From Aptenodytes patagonicus (lineage: Eukaryota; Chordata; Aves; Sphenisciformes; Spheniscidae): a stretch of 64,000 bases of DNA. The stretch spans positions 107,096,802 through 107,160,801 of the forward strand of contig NC_134950.1 of assembly GCF_965638725.1 (NCBI RefSeq), in the 5' to 3' direction. Shown here in pieces: positions 1-11,764 of the stretch (its first letter is position 1; each line of letters starts with the position of its first letter). Position numbers and translations under genes: made by a program. A model generated the notes under the pieces. It saw nothing but the letters and a program-made list of their open reading frames with translations. It was not told where the DNA came from and made no database searches.

Positions 1-3000
1 CTGGAGATTCCCAAGCACAGAATGAACTGGCCAAAGCCCATTCTTGTTAATATTCTATCTTCTGTACCAAAGATGAAGTAAAAGACCATGAATGATGGTG
101 CAGTTCAAATTAAAATCTCATCACTGAATCACTATTACCAGCTTCTGGCCTCGGTCAATTGAATGATGGAATGAAACACGCTTGAGTGCCTCCAGAAAAC
201 CCTGGTTCTTCTCAGAAACCCTCAGAAAAACTTGGTTCAGCCACTAGTTCTTCTCAGATTAGGCTCTAAGACAGATAATAATCTAAAATACTGAAATTCT
301 TTGGCACGGCACATTGAGCCCTGTCTGTTGCTTTTCCCAAGGCTTTCTCACATCCTGAATAATATATCTGTTGTTTCACACTCCTCATATGCAAATATAT
401 TAAAATTAGGGTTTACCCACTTTAGTCATTCTTTGGGAGAATTCTACCTGCACCCTACTTCCTGCAATGTCTGTGACTTTCCATGTTTGGGAACAGGAGC
501 TACTAGAGATGGGAAGATTACCTGGATAGAATTCACCACAGTCCCAATTGCTGGCTAATTTTGTTGGTTTTTAAACCTGCTGTAATTGTGTGGGTTGGCC
601 AAATGGGAAAAGATTGTTTGGTCACCTAGAAATAGTGGTGGTAAATAGACATCCTCTCTTAAATACATAACATTAATGACATCTGAAATAAAGCAATCAG
701 ATTTCACCAAACTGCACAATTCACTATCTTTCTAGCCAAGGCACACTGTGTAAATTTGGTCAAATGTGAGATGCCATTATGAGAAAAACCAAACCAATCC
801 ACAGCTCACACACCAAAGGAAAGGGGAAGAAATCACAGCCAAAGGGACAAGCAGCCTCCAAAACAAGTGTTTGATTTGGAAATTAGCATGTTAGAATAAC
901 AAATAAGTTCTTTGGAACCCTTCGAATATCCCAAACATAGATAGTGCAGTCAAATCTTCCCTTCCACTGCTCATTTATTGAAATGGCAGCTTGCAGCTGA
1001 AATCTGTATTTTTGTCTGTGTTCACCTGCTTGAACCAAATAAGCCAAGGCTATTCTTATGCTCACAGCATAAATCACTGTATTCTGCTAACTACTCCTAG
1101 CCACTTAAAGCAGTATTTCTCATTCTCACCAGTCATCCATTCACTTCTGTAGCAAGGAGCGGTAGTTCAGTACCTAACACTAGATCATCAGCATCAGGCG
1201 TTGTCCTTAACATATAAGAAATTAATCACAGTTGAAACATTTTAATTAAATTGATGCTTGCTAGCAGGTACTACCAGAAGTACCTGGAGTACGTGGAACT
1301 AGCAGTTTTTACACAGCAGCTGCTGCATAGGACACAAATTGAGTAACAGCTATAGTACAAGGCTGCGTGAAATCTGTGAGTGGGCATAGCAGTTCCCAAA
1401 TAGATGTATATGCATTTAAATACTCAGGAGACCACTAGGACTTCTTTCAAGAAATTCCTTGTGTTGCATTGTCTACAGCTGAGCCAAAACAACACAGAAA
1501 GGAAATATTTCAGTATGGCCTTTCTCAGCAAAGCAGGTCCTTCAAACACCGTTTAGTGGCAAGTGCAAGCACAATTGAGATTTTAAGTTCTGTTCAGATC
1601 ATGGAAACAACTGCTTACTGCAGGCTTCCAGTGTGACCAGGATGCCCTCAGAGAGGAAATTAAGACAGCCATTATAATGCTATATCCACCCCAGCTGGTT
1701 TCCCCTTCTGAGGCCTCAAAAAAGGCCAAAAAAAGTCTTCTGTTGCCTGGTAGAGTAGCTTAGCAAACATGTAGTTTGCTGTCCAAGAGAATTAGCATGT
1801 CGAGGGTGTTACACAGAAAACTAATCCATTTAGAAAAGTGACAAAATGGAACAAATTTACTGAATCAGGTTTGTTCTACTTATCAATCTCTTCAGCTATT
1901 CATACAGATGACCCTGACTGAACCCAACCGATTTTCTATAGTAAACTCACTATGTTTTGCATGGAAAGGCATTTTATCAACTATGAAATCAGGCTCAGCT
2001 CCACATTAAAAACATGCACAACAGCTGGTAACAGCCTGAAGATGCCTCTGAAAGATACACAGTAGCTTGTTCAATTTAGACTCAAGTGCAGTTTGATGAT
2101 GTCCAAATGCTCAGTCTGGTACAAGAGGATATAGTGCCATTTAAGTTATCTTTACAAAATACTGTGCTCCATACAGACGAGCACTATTGTAATTGTGTTC
2201 TGTCTTAGGAAAGAATAGACTGAGCCATCCCTATCACCACATAAGTCGGTGTGACTCAAAGTGTGACTCAAAGCACATACAGTAATTACTTGATAGAAAC
2301 AAGTTTTTAAATGTACATACATATATATTTACACTCATTATGTTGGTTCATTGTGAAGAGAATTGCAAGCTAGCTGCTTGTATGAATCACACCAGTTGAT
2401 CAACAGCCAATGAAAGTCAGTAATTCAGGATTCCTCCATTCCTTTGCACTCAGCAGGTCATGAGTGCAAAGTTTATGTCAACAGCCTAATGACAGCTATT
2501 CTGTGTACAGAGAGCCAAGGAAAGAGACAAATATTTACTTTATGTAAACTATTGCTGAGCATGTTACTTAGAGCAAGAAAGCGCTGTTCAGCTTGGCTAA
2601 TAATAAAACCCAGATGTCAATGAGAAATTTGTAAAGCTTCTTTTAGAGCACATAAACATAATACAAACTGCAGAACCACATATATTTAAACAACTTTTTT
2701 TCTATATATATATTTTTTTTTTTTTAAGGCATGCACTGATTTGAATGCCAAGAACAAAAAACTGCTGATAACTGCCTAGATAGCCTGGAAGAATAAATAT
2801 GACTTCTGCAAGAGGCTAGAGCAAGTCATAGGGAGGACTCTATCATTCAAACTTCAGCAGGGTTAGCATTCAGATTTTATAACTTTAGTTCTGTCCACAA
2901 TCTGGGTACCAGCATGTTCAGGACTGTGTTCTGAGCATCTTCTATTCACTATCTTAATTTGTGGTTGAAGATGCAAAGCAACATGGAAAAAGCAGCCAGG

Positions 3001-4060
3001 GTAATCAATGTAAATCAAGACACATTATCAAGCGTGAATAAAGGCCAAGTACATGCACCACTAGGCAATACCAGATAGAATAAGACAGACTACGCTTTTA
3101 TGTACATAGATACATGCTTAATTGTCATTGGAACAAAGGAGAAGTGATGAAGTAATTTATTAAGACACCAACATACCCTTAACCCTCCCACACAAACCCA
3201 AGTAGAATAGGGTACTATATTTGCACAATTTTCATGGACACAGGAGAAAAACTACAAAAGCGCTCCATAGTTCAAATGGCACTGTATTTGGGTGAAGAGG
3301 AAGAAAGCATATTATTCCTTACCTTTTTGTACATGTGCAATGCTAGCTGCAGTGAAAGGGACTAAAATCTTCCAACAGAGTTACTAAAAATTCAGAATTC
3401 TAACTCACAGGAACTGCTGAAGTTTCAGAACTCCTGTTCAGTTTCACTCTAAAGCAAGATCCAAGTATTTCTTATGAGTTTTGGTGAAATAATGACCAAA
3501 TCACATCAATTTGCAGAACATGCAACAGAATTCTAAAATTTTGAATGAAATATTTCATTTTTTTTTACATTCTGTCACAACACATAGCTAGATCTACAAA
3601 TTACATAACAGATATCAAACTTTATTTTAACAAGATAAACAGATGTCATTTTCATCAGAAGGGGTTTCAGCTGGTACTGTGAATTAGTAACTCATGATTT
3701 TAAATATAAGGTTTTGAATACTCTGTTCTGTTGTCTGTCCCATTTTACAATGAAAGCAGTAGTCACACATTCTAGGACTTAGAAATGAAAGCAACACTTC
3801 TACTGAAACAAAAGTCCCAACATCACACAAGTTCACTAAAAAGTTAAACTAAAATCCAGAAGTTCTCAAACAATTCCAAAGACCGCCATCTGAATTTTCC
3901 CTCTACACTTTCCCGCCATCCTTTCAGTTTGTTTCCTCCTTCTCTGTAGGAACAACTGTCCATAATTATATGATTTCCTCAGGAAGAACAAGACTTGGTC
4001 AAAACACTTTTCCTGATAGGAAACTGATTAAAATTATCTAACAAATCTTTCTAATATCTC
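1..4060. other. Intergenic or unassigned, no gene seen
   Basis: AT-rich unique-looking sequence with short A/T runs (2695-2725) and a small duplication of GTGTGACTCAAA near 2250-2272. Only weak exon-like signals are present on the minus strand (see findings). Confidence 0.5.
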
Positions 4061-4617
4061 TCACAAAGACATGGCAGAGGTCAAGCCCTTTGCTGGAGGG
4101 CTGCTGAGGCTTTTGTTTTCATCTGAACCCTCCACCTCCCTCTGCAATTTGGTGCTCCCCTGGGGAAAACAAGAAGACAAGGCTGTAGCTGCTTAATCGC
4201 ATACCAGTAAGCAAATTCACTAGACCTCACTGAAGAGGTGGTCTGATTGGTGAAGGCAAAGATGACAAATTTTTCTCCTCTAAACTCTCTGAGGGCCACT
4301 GCTTTGTCTGCAGGTTTGTAAAAAATAAGTTACTCCTTCCCCATCCCTCAGTGAGTAATTTAATCCATGAGCGATTTTCTTGACATTATTTAACCGTCAT
4401 GTCCCACCTGCGGGAAGGGGAGAGTGACTAAAGTCCGCAAATCCCCTCGGTGTGGATTAAGGTGAAATAACACTCAAGGTCCAAACACGAACTCCAACTT
4501 TAATGGCACGAACACTTCTATAAGCATCAACCCTCTATGTCTTAATATGTCATACAAGCTAAGCGGCTTTGTGAGGAGTTGAGGTAGGCCTTGTGTTACT
4601 TAGCAGCATCAAAAGCA

Positions 4618-4675
4618 GAGAGCAAGAAGGAGGAGGGGGGGAGAGAGAGAGAAAGAAAGAGGGAACTGGGAAGCA
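4618..4675 (+). repeat. Purine-rich low-complexity tract
   Basis: GGA/GA-rich run on the plus strand inside the LTR-like element, the complement of its CT-rich leader. The two overlapping open frames through it are compositional artefacts. Confidence 0.8.
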
Positions 4676-4727
4676 GGAGAGAGGTAGAGATCACCAATCC
4701 TGGATCCGGTGTCGGATCTGCCAAGGT

Positions 4728-4757
4728 GGGGGGGGTGGGGGGGGTGGGGATCAGGGG
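4728..4757 (+). repeat. G-run array, potential G-quadruplex
   Basis: Four uninterrupted G runs (two of 8-9, then GGGG and GGGG) separated by T, T and ATCA. They lie just downstream, in the LTR's sense, of its TATA-like box. Confidence 0.75.
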
Positions 4758-5040
4758 TCGGTGTGGAGAGTGCCTTAAGGCGGATCATGTGCGCCCCTAT
4801 TTATTGGCTCCAGTCCAAGGTTTCTAGAATCTTCTCTCACCCCAGCTCCAGGAGTGGTTGAGACATTAGTCAGTCAAGGAGAGTGACACCGGGCCCCTCC
4901 CCGTGGCTGGTTTCTGGAGCTTTTCCTGGGGCATTGTCTGTGCTTACAGCACAGCCACGTGGGCCTCGTCCCTTACACCAACTCAAGAACATCTCAAGGT
5001 ATTTTTTCCATTTGCATATAGCCTGTACAATGGTACAGCA

Positions 5041-5140
5041 GAATCATAGAATCATAGGATAGTTTGGGTTGGAAGGGACCTCTAAAGGTCACCTAGTCCA
5101 ACCCCCCTGCTGTGGGCAGGGACATCTTCAACTAAGGCAC
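5041..5140 (-). mobile_element. CR1 LINE 3' end fragment
   Basis: The sequence starts AATCATAGAATCATAGGAT and runs through GGTTGGAAGGGACCTC and CCAACCCCCCTGC. This is the reverse complement of the conserved avian CR1 3' end with its octamer tail. It is truncated after roughly 100 bp and abuts the LTR-like element. Confidence 0.9.
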
Positions 5141-6760
5141 CTGCACTAAGCAGAAGGCACCTGCGCTGTTCCTCTAAAACCGTGTTCGCTTATTCCCAGT
5201 TCCTCTTATACAAAAAGGAATTTAGAGATACAAATATGTGCTATGGGGAGGCAGAGGAGAGGTCAGCCATCAGAAAAGCAGTGCAGCAATATTCAATGGA
5301 CTGGAGAATCCTGGAAAGCAGTACTCTTAAAGGAGTCACAAAATGGACACTGGATAAAGCGTAAGTTTAGCAGCAAAAGGCCTGAATACCAGAGGGTCAA
5401 GTCATCTCCCTGTGTCTCCAAACATTTTCCTCTTAAATACACAGTTTATTTCTGTGCCCTCTATTACTAAAAGGAACTGTGGAAAAGGAAAAAGAGGTTA
5501 TTTCTGCATTCGTTAGACTAAAAAATTTGAAGTATATACTTCTTCACTCTTCAGTAGTTCCAGGGAGAATTTATATTATTCATGTATTTGCAGCACCAGA
5601 AAGAAAGGAAGATTATTCCTGTTTCTCATGCTCAACACCTGATTTCAGGAGATGAAAACTTTTAAACCAAGCATCAGGAAAACATTGCTTATAACATAGT
5701 CTGATGTTGTGGAATAGAAAACATGAGATCCCTATTATGTCAGGCACTTAAAAATCAGGTGTAAAAAAAATTTAGTAAACATTTGGGAACAGGAACTTTT
5801 GTATTAACAGACAAATGAGTAGGGAAGAATATTAGGCTAGGACAATCATGCAGGAACACATTCCCAGAACAGTCTCCAAGTCTCCAGTGATCTAAGGAGA
5901 CTTGCATAATGCCACTTGATCTTCATTCATGGTAAGGTTAGGAGTCCTTCCAGCAGCAATAAGATTCTGCACAGGAAGAAACTGTCCTGTATCAGTAGGG
6001 GTTATCTTTCCTACTTCTGACTTCTGATCTGACTTTCACAGGGTAGGATATTTAGAGAACCAAAGCTTCAGGTAATAGAAACTGGCATAGATCCACCAAA
6101 AAAGAAATTGTGTGTCAAATAAGTATTTGTTCTTTTTGTCACTGTGCTTGTAGTTTTAATGAGCTTCTGCTTATTAACTTTTGTGTGCCAAAATTTGGGT
6201 TTCTCCTGTCCAGATCTCACTCGCTGCACTGTCGTTGATCAGCTCAAGAAAAACATTTTCACCTGATACAACAGATTTATCTCCAATATATATGCAATAT
6301 ATTCTATTTCTGTCACTATTCAGACATACGTTAACATTTTCCCCATTCTAATAGCTGGTTCCAGTTTGTATCCTTAATTAATTATTTGTAATACAGCATT
6401 ACATATTTCTCATCTGCACTTACCGCATTTGTTAGTGATAACTAATCTGTGGCTTTTTCTCCTACTGAAATAACTACCTAGAGCTTTGGCTCTTAGATGC
6501 ACCATCTATTCTATGGCAGTGTCAGTTAAAAAGGAAAAAAACAGTCTGAGTAACATTAAAGTCTTCATGTGCAATATCTACTTCCCTTCAGTAATTTCTA
6601 ATGCTCCTATCACATATCTAGGGGTCATTTACGTAACAAACTCAGACTGTTTTTTATAAGATAGTAAAAACCCTCTTTTTGACATAAGTATCATTGCTCA
6701 TAATGGGTAAGTAACATATGAAGCTTTTTCACTTTTCTCAAAATTACATGTAAACTTTTA
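5141..6760. other. Unassigned between the CR1 fragment and the candidate gene
   Basis: No recognisable gene. One plus-strand segment (5200-5360) is bracketed by acceptor- and donor-like sites and is described as a finding. Confidence 0.45.
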
Positions 6761-6762
6761 AA

Positions 6763-6871
6763 TCAATGTTCTCTCTCTGAAGTTAAATTTGAGGCTATGT
6801 CTTCCAGAGACGCTGAGGGATTTGGCTCTTTTACAAGAACATATGATATGCAACTACAGAAGGACTTTTCA
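6763..6871 (-). CDS. Candidate gene, possible terminal exon D
   Basis: After a 199 bp intron, an acceptor GGACTTTCAG at 6872 opens a frame in the correct phase. It contains SEKSFCSCISYVLV and ends ASNLTSEREH and TGA. The joined product of A-D would be about 132 residues with three Cys and one N-glycosylation sequon (NLT). No AATAAA follows promptly, so this may not be the true end. Confidence 0.18.
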
Positions 6872-7070
6872 CTGAAAGTCCATAAAGGCTAGGCTGGTAA
6901 AACTAAACATTTAACTCGAGATCTGAAAATCACAATCTCAGACACCTACTGGGAGAAATCTCTATGCACTGGAACAAGCATCACATCTGTGTCTTTGCAC
7001 TCACACCGTGCCTGGAACACTCCTAATATCTTGAGTGACACATACATCTGTCTCAATTGCTTTTTGCTAC

Positions 7071-7266
7071 CTTTCTCTGACTTGATACACCCAAAAATAT
7101 TCAGTATTCTGCATTTCTTTGAAGTACTTTCTGTTGATTATTACACTCTGAAGAAATATTGAGAGAGCAGGCATGATAGGCTGCCTTACAGCTGGGGAAC
7201 CAATGTATTTATTTTCCCTTTTCCAGAACAAATGGCAATTTAAGCTCTTAACTTGCAGCAGCTTCC
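7071..7266 (-). CDS. Candidate gene, exon C
   Basis: This segment follows exon B across a 135 bp intron. A strong acceptor (long pyrimidine run ending TTTCATATAG at 7267-7268) is followed by 196 nt that stay open in the phase set by exon B. It reads GKLLQVKSLNCHLFWKRENK, with KYFKEMQNTEYFWVYQVRE at its end, before a weaker donor AAAG|GTAGCA. It has one Cys and no membrane segment. An open frame this long has a few per cent chance of occurring at random, so the call rests on phase agreement. Confidence 0.3.
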
Positions 7267-7401
7267 CTATATGAAATGAAGAACAGTAAGCAGCAGAGAA
7301 AATGAAGATCTGAAATGTAGAGTCTCTTTCCATATTTGGAAAGCGTATCTTAAAATTAACCCTTACTCTCAATTTGTAGACATAATTTGGAGAAGTCTTA
7401 C

Positions 7402-7621
7402 CTTCTATGATCTGAGCTGCTGAGCCAGCATGGATTGACAAGCCAAAGAGCAGTAGCAGCAAGTCCCAGGTCCACCAGGCATGCCTGGAGCAGGTGTGCC
7501 AAAAAAAAAGGGGGATGGAGGGTGGGAAAGAATGAGACCAAAAAGTGTAATACAGAAACACAAGGGGGGAAAAAAAAGAAAAAGTAAAATTTAGAAGTGT
7601 GAGTTCTTACCATGAGAGCAT
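7402..7621 (-). CDS. Candidate gene, coding exons A and B: signal peptide formed across a splice
   Basis: Not a gene I recognise. Exon A ends at 7611 with ATG CTC TCA TG followed by the donor GTAAGA. A 126 bp intron with a pyrimidine-rich 3' end (CTCCAG) leads to exon B (7402-7484), which closes with GAAG|GTAAGA in phase 1. The join reads MLSW, a tryptophan-rich stretch, then LLLLLFGLSIHAGSA, then AQIIEG. That is a short n-region, a hydrophobic core and a plausible AGS-A or GSA-A signal-peptidase site. The frame is only right after splicing at these two consensus sites, which is hard to get by chance. The start has A at -3. A 13-codon upstream frame lies at 7632-7673. A secreted or type I membrane protein is implied; the function is unknown. 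Confidence 0.45.
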
Positions 7622-7880
7622 TTTTTGAAAGTCAGTTGAAAGACCTCAGGTGAGGAAAAAGTTCAGTGCACATGAGTTTTATGCTTATGAAAATAAGAAG
7701 TTAATAAAAACTGTAGCCTGCTGTTTCTCCTCCAACGTTCAGACACAAGTGGAACAAAGGCAGCTCTCAGGCTCTCTGTGTGACTCACTGCAGTTCAGTG
7801 CTCCAGCTCTGAAATCTGACTCCGTTTAGACTTTCCTGTCAGACCACTGCCGAAAACTTCCTACTTTATTTATTGATGGA
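7622..7880 (-). promoter_or_regulatory. Possible promoter and 5'UTR of the candidate gene at 7 kb
   Basis: On the minus strand an A/T-rich TATA-like block (plus-strand 7865-7873) is followed by an ETS-type AGGAAGT (plus 7856-7862). About 240 nt of leader run down to the proposed ATG at 7619-7621. ETS sites and weak TATA boxes are common in blood-cell genes, but both motifs are short and could be chance. Confidence 0.25.
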
Positions 7881-10735
7881 CACCCCTTACCGCTGTACAT
7901 CATCCCAACATTGTCATTATCCAGTCTTTTCTTTAACTATTGTGTACCCTGACAGATAGTAGCATAGCTTCTCCATCTTCCCCTCCCCCCCCCCATAACC
8001 TCCACTTACATATCCAATAAAACATGACCTCCAACATCCTTCCATCCAGCATTATATAGCCAACGATATGCCATCTTATATGGAATAGGACATTTCTCTG
8101 GCCATTTTAACCAAACCTTAACAGAAGCAAGTTTTAAGATATGAGCAGGACAGAGCAGTCGCAGTTAAATTGCAACGTATACCTGGGAGCCGTAGAGTCT
8201 TACAGATTTTCTGTCACCTACAGAGACATTTCAAACCACACCCTCTTCTCTGACAAATTCTCTAATACTCCTGTTTACAAAGATTTACACCCTGCCTGTA
8301 GATTAAGAGTGTGTATCTACCTCAGCAGCTGTACATATATGTGTCTGCTATAGAGATCCTGTAGCTAAGCATTTCTAATAGTTTCCATTAAAAGTGTTAT
8401 TTCATCCCTCCCTCCTAACTCCATGAAAAGCCTTTTTTCCACGTGTAGTTCTTCAAAGCCAATTCTTGCTCAAGGAAGAATTTTTGGAAGAATAAGCTTG
8501 AGATTAATCAGACAATTTTTAAGTCATGAGATTTTTAACAAAGAATGCAATTGTCACTTTTTGACTGGGACAGGAGGGAACCTGGAAAGCATTGCATGTG
8601 GAAAGAGATCAGCGGGCTCTTGGTAGATCCAGGCTGGAAGGTGCTGAAGATCGCTTTAGGAGATTCAAAATTAAAAATGTATTTACCTAGGATGGGCCGC
8701 AGGGGACAGACAGGAGTAAAGTTTTTTGCAGTAATGAAAGGACAATCCCAAGCAATAAACAGAATTGAGAAGAATTTCATTGCACGGTGAATAAAATGCT
8801 TGATTTTGGGGATTTTGCTTTGTTGACTATTTTTGGGGAGTTGTTTTGGGGTTTTTTGTTTGGGTTTTTTTGGTTTTTTGTTTGTTTTTTTGTTTTTATT
8901 AAATAAGGAAATACAGAGGTTAGGGCTTTAAAAGCTAGAATCTTGATTCTGCCCCAGACTCCCCTTTTAGGTTAGAAACCACAACAGGTCAGCTCTCGTC
9001 AGGTATATTTTTAGCTGAGCCACAGACCAGCATTATTCACTATCCACCTTCTGCTTAATGATAAGGAAGTAAGAGATCAAACTATCTTTTAATCAAGTTT
9101 CTTATTATAAACACACACTCTTTCATCTTCTTCAGAGGACCAAGGACCCCCCTTTTTCTGTTCCATAGTACTATATCAGGGCTGAAAAAAGTTTCATCAT
9201 TCACCTTTTCTACATGAGGCTGTCAGCTCTTTACTTTTTCTCTCCCTAAACTTTCTCCATTGTTATCACCACCAGCAGCGCTGCTTATAGGAACAGTGTT
9301 TGCAACATTTGTGCAAATCATATACCAAAAGCATTTATTTTATGCCTTTATCTAGGACACTAGTTTTATGTGTATATATAGGAGAAAATACTGGGTTTTT
9401 TAAGTGTTCTTGTGAAATATATGTATTTACCAGCCTGGCTCACTTTCCCATTTTTTTCAGGTAATCTTTAGCAATAACTACCACGAGCCGTTATTAGTCC
9501 TGTCAAACTATTTCTTAACTCAGTTCCTTCTTTCAACAGTAATTCTTCTACCTCTCTATACGTAAATGTCAGAGGCTTACCTGCATAATGCCTCCTGTTG
9601 CAGTATAGTTTTTGTTTGGTATATAATGCCAAAACATATGTCTGCTTTGATGCCTTAAAGTAGACTAACATATTTAAGAGACGAATGTATGATCAGACTC
9701 CAGATTTATAAAATTTAGATTACTATTTATTAAGGATTTTTTACAGTATAAGTTGCAAAGTTTTCATTAAAAAATAACATTTCTTCTATTGTTTACAATT
9801 TGATGGATTTTTCCTCTGATTTTAGAAAACCCATAGAAAAAGGAAGTAACACCTCTCCTTCTCCCATAGGTAATACACTCTTCATGCAGTTGATCTACGT
9901 GAAATGCTGCTGAGAGAGCCTTTAGTTTCTGCTGGATATTTTAACATGGATGTCTGGCCAATGCTGAATATTTTTAGTGCTACTGGATGAAGGAAAGCAA
10001 GGCAAAGCATGTTCTTGACCTCTGCATTCCATTAGCTTTAAATGGACAGCACTGGAGGAATCTCTAAATAGAGTTTATTATCCCCACTCCTGTAGGGCCT
10101 TGAGATTCCTTGAGTTTCTAGTGTTCATTTGTAATCCTAAGAATTACAGAATATTAACAGGCTCTCTATATCTGCTCTATCTATCTATGTCTGTCTTGTT
10201 CCCCACAAGGGCAGTGACATTTGTACAGATCCACTCAGGTTTAATCTTACTGTTTGCCTCTTCCTTTTCAAACAGCAGGACTCCTTTGAATTAGGATGTA
10301 AGTGCTTTCCTTCAGTACTGTCTCCAGCTGTCTTCAACTAAACTGGAGTTTTCCTGCTAGTTAAAAATCTCCATTTTCCAGGCAGAAGTTTTGTTTACTT
10401 TCCTCAGCTCTGTCAACTGATTGCATTCCTTAAGATTTGAAATGGCAGACCACAATTCTGCCATTGCAGTTCTTACTCGTTCACTGAGTTGGTCTGGCTG
10501 GGTGTTCTTATATTTCTGATCATCTCTGTGTTAAGAAGTTTATTTTTTTCCTCCTGACTGCAACACAAATTTCTTAGCTTCACATTTCTAGTGTCTATAA
10601 TCATAGGATTTAAGAATCATAAGAATATTCTTGTGCAAGATTAGTGTTAAAGAAGCAGTATGCACCAAGGTCTGAGTGAGTAAGAACCATGCTAGAAAAG
10701 AATAAAAGATTTCTCTTTTGCTTAGACTTCTCCTG
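7881..10735. other. Intergenic, no gene seen
   Basis: Contains the T/G tract at 8.82-8.90 kb. A pair of overlapping 81-codon frames on opposite strands (8535-8790) resembles no protein I know. Confidence 0.5.
8818..8900 (+). repeat. T/G-rich low-complexity tract
   Basis: Runs of TTTT separated by GGG, GTTT and GGTT units. Confidence 0.85.
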
Positions 10736-10739
10736 AGCA

Positions 10740-11760
10740 TGTATAAATGTTTGGCATTCACAATATCCTCTGGCAAGGGGTCCACTGCTCAGTTATGCCT
10801 TTCATAAAGAAGTCTCTGCTTCTTTGTTTTCGACTTGGGTCCTGCTGATGTTCTTCGATGCCTCCAAGTTCTTGTACTGAATAGGGATCACCTATTCACT
10901 TTACATTCCATTTTCTCCACACTCTTTGTGATTTCAGAAGCCTCTTTTATATACCCCTTCCACTTGTCTGCTTTCTGTACTGAGTATGAACGTGGTCATT
11001 TCTTGTACTGCTACCATTCCACACCTCCAGTTATCTTTTTAGCCTTTCTCAGAGTTTCTGTGTTCTAGTACATCACTTTTAATCTTTGGTGGAGTCGGGG
11101 GAATCATAACTGCACATGATGCAAATAATCCCAAGATTTCTCTAGTGACATAGCAATGTTCTCTGTTTTTTTCCTGATGAGGAACACAACTGGTGTACTT
11201 TCTTGACCGCAGCTGAGATGATGTTTTCATGGAACTCTCATAAGCTCAATAATTTGCACCTAAGAGGTAATTTTATGTGTAATTAGGATTTCTCTTCCCT
11301 CTCTCAAGAAATTTATAAAAAATGGTAGAAATTCATTTCATCTATGATTTTATTCTCTAGTCATTCACTCTTAGAAGATCCATTTGTAATTCTTTACAAT
11401 ATGCCCCGTCCTCATTAAAAAAAACCCCTCATATCATCAGCAAACCTAACTCCACAGCAGTCACGTAACTGCTTGCCCTCACTGGATAAGGCAGGCAGTG
11501 CAAATTTCTGTAGAATTACAGCAGTGACCTTTCTCTACTACAAGGGCTGACTGGATATTCCTCACCTTTTTGGCTCTCTCTTAACCAATTGTTCATGCAC
11601 AGACCTTGTTTCTTGTGCCTTGGCTTCCTGAAAAGCTACTGTCAATCATTCTGAGTACATCCTTTAAGTGATGGATTGCTGCAGGATGTATCAATTCATC
11701 CAGAAACTCTGAATGACATTTTGGCTTTGAATATCATCAGCTAACTGCTGCTAAACAGCT
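10740..11760 (-). mobile_element. Old CR1/L3-like LINE relic
   Basis: The plus strand reads ATCCTCTGGCAAGGGGTCCA, TTTCTCCACACTC, GCCTCTTTTATATACCCC, and further on TCATCAGCAAACCTAACTCC and CTTAACCAATTGTTCATG. These follow, in order, the antisense of old amniote CR1/L3-type elements. It is heavily diverged with no usable open frame. The ends are approximate. Confidence 0.5.
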
Positions 11761-11764
11761 GTTT

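Larger units (their letters stand above)
4400..5040 (-). mobile_element. LTR-like element (solo LTR of an endogenous retrovirus), minus orientation
   Basis: Read on the minus strand it has the order of a retroviral LTR. A U3-like part holds a palindromic CTGTGCTGTAAGCACAG-type stretch. The TATA-like CCAATAAATAGGGGC is at about 4796-4808. A C- and CT-rich leader follows, then ATTAAAG (4498-4504) as a poly(A) signal with GT-rich sequence after it, and a U5-like end near 4400. It abuts a CR1 tail at 5041. No gag, pol or env remains lie beside it. The family is not identified and the exact ends are approximate. Confidence 0.5.

Noticed and set aside
4591..4827. Glu/Arg/Gly-rich plus-strand frames
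   Set aside because: Caused by purine-rich and G-run low complexity inside the LTR-like element.
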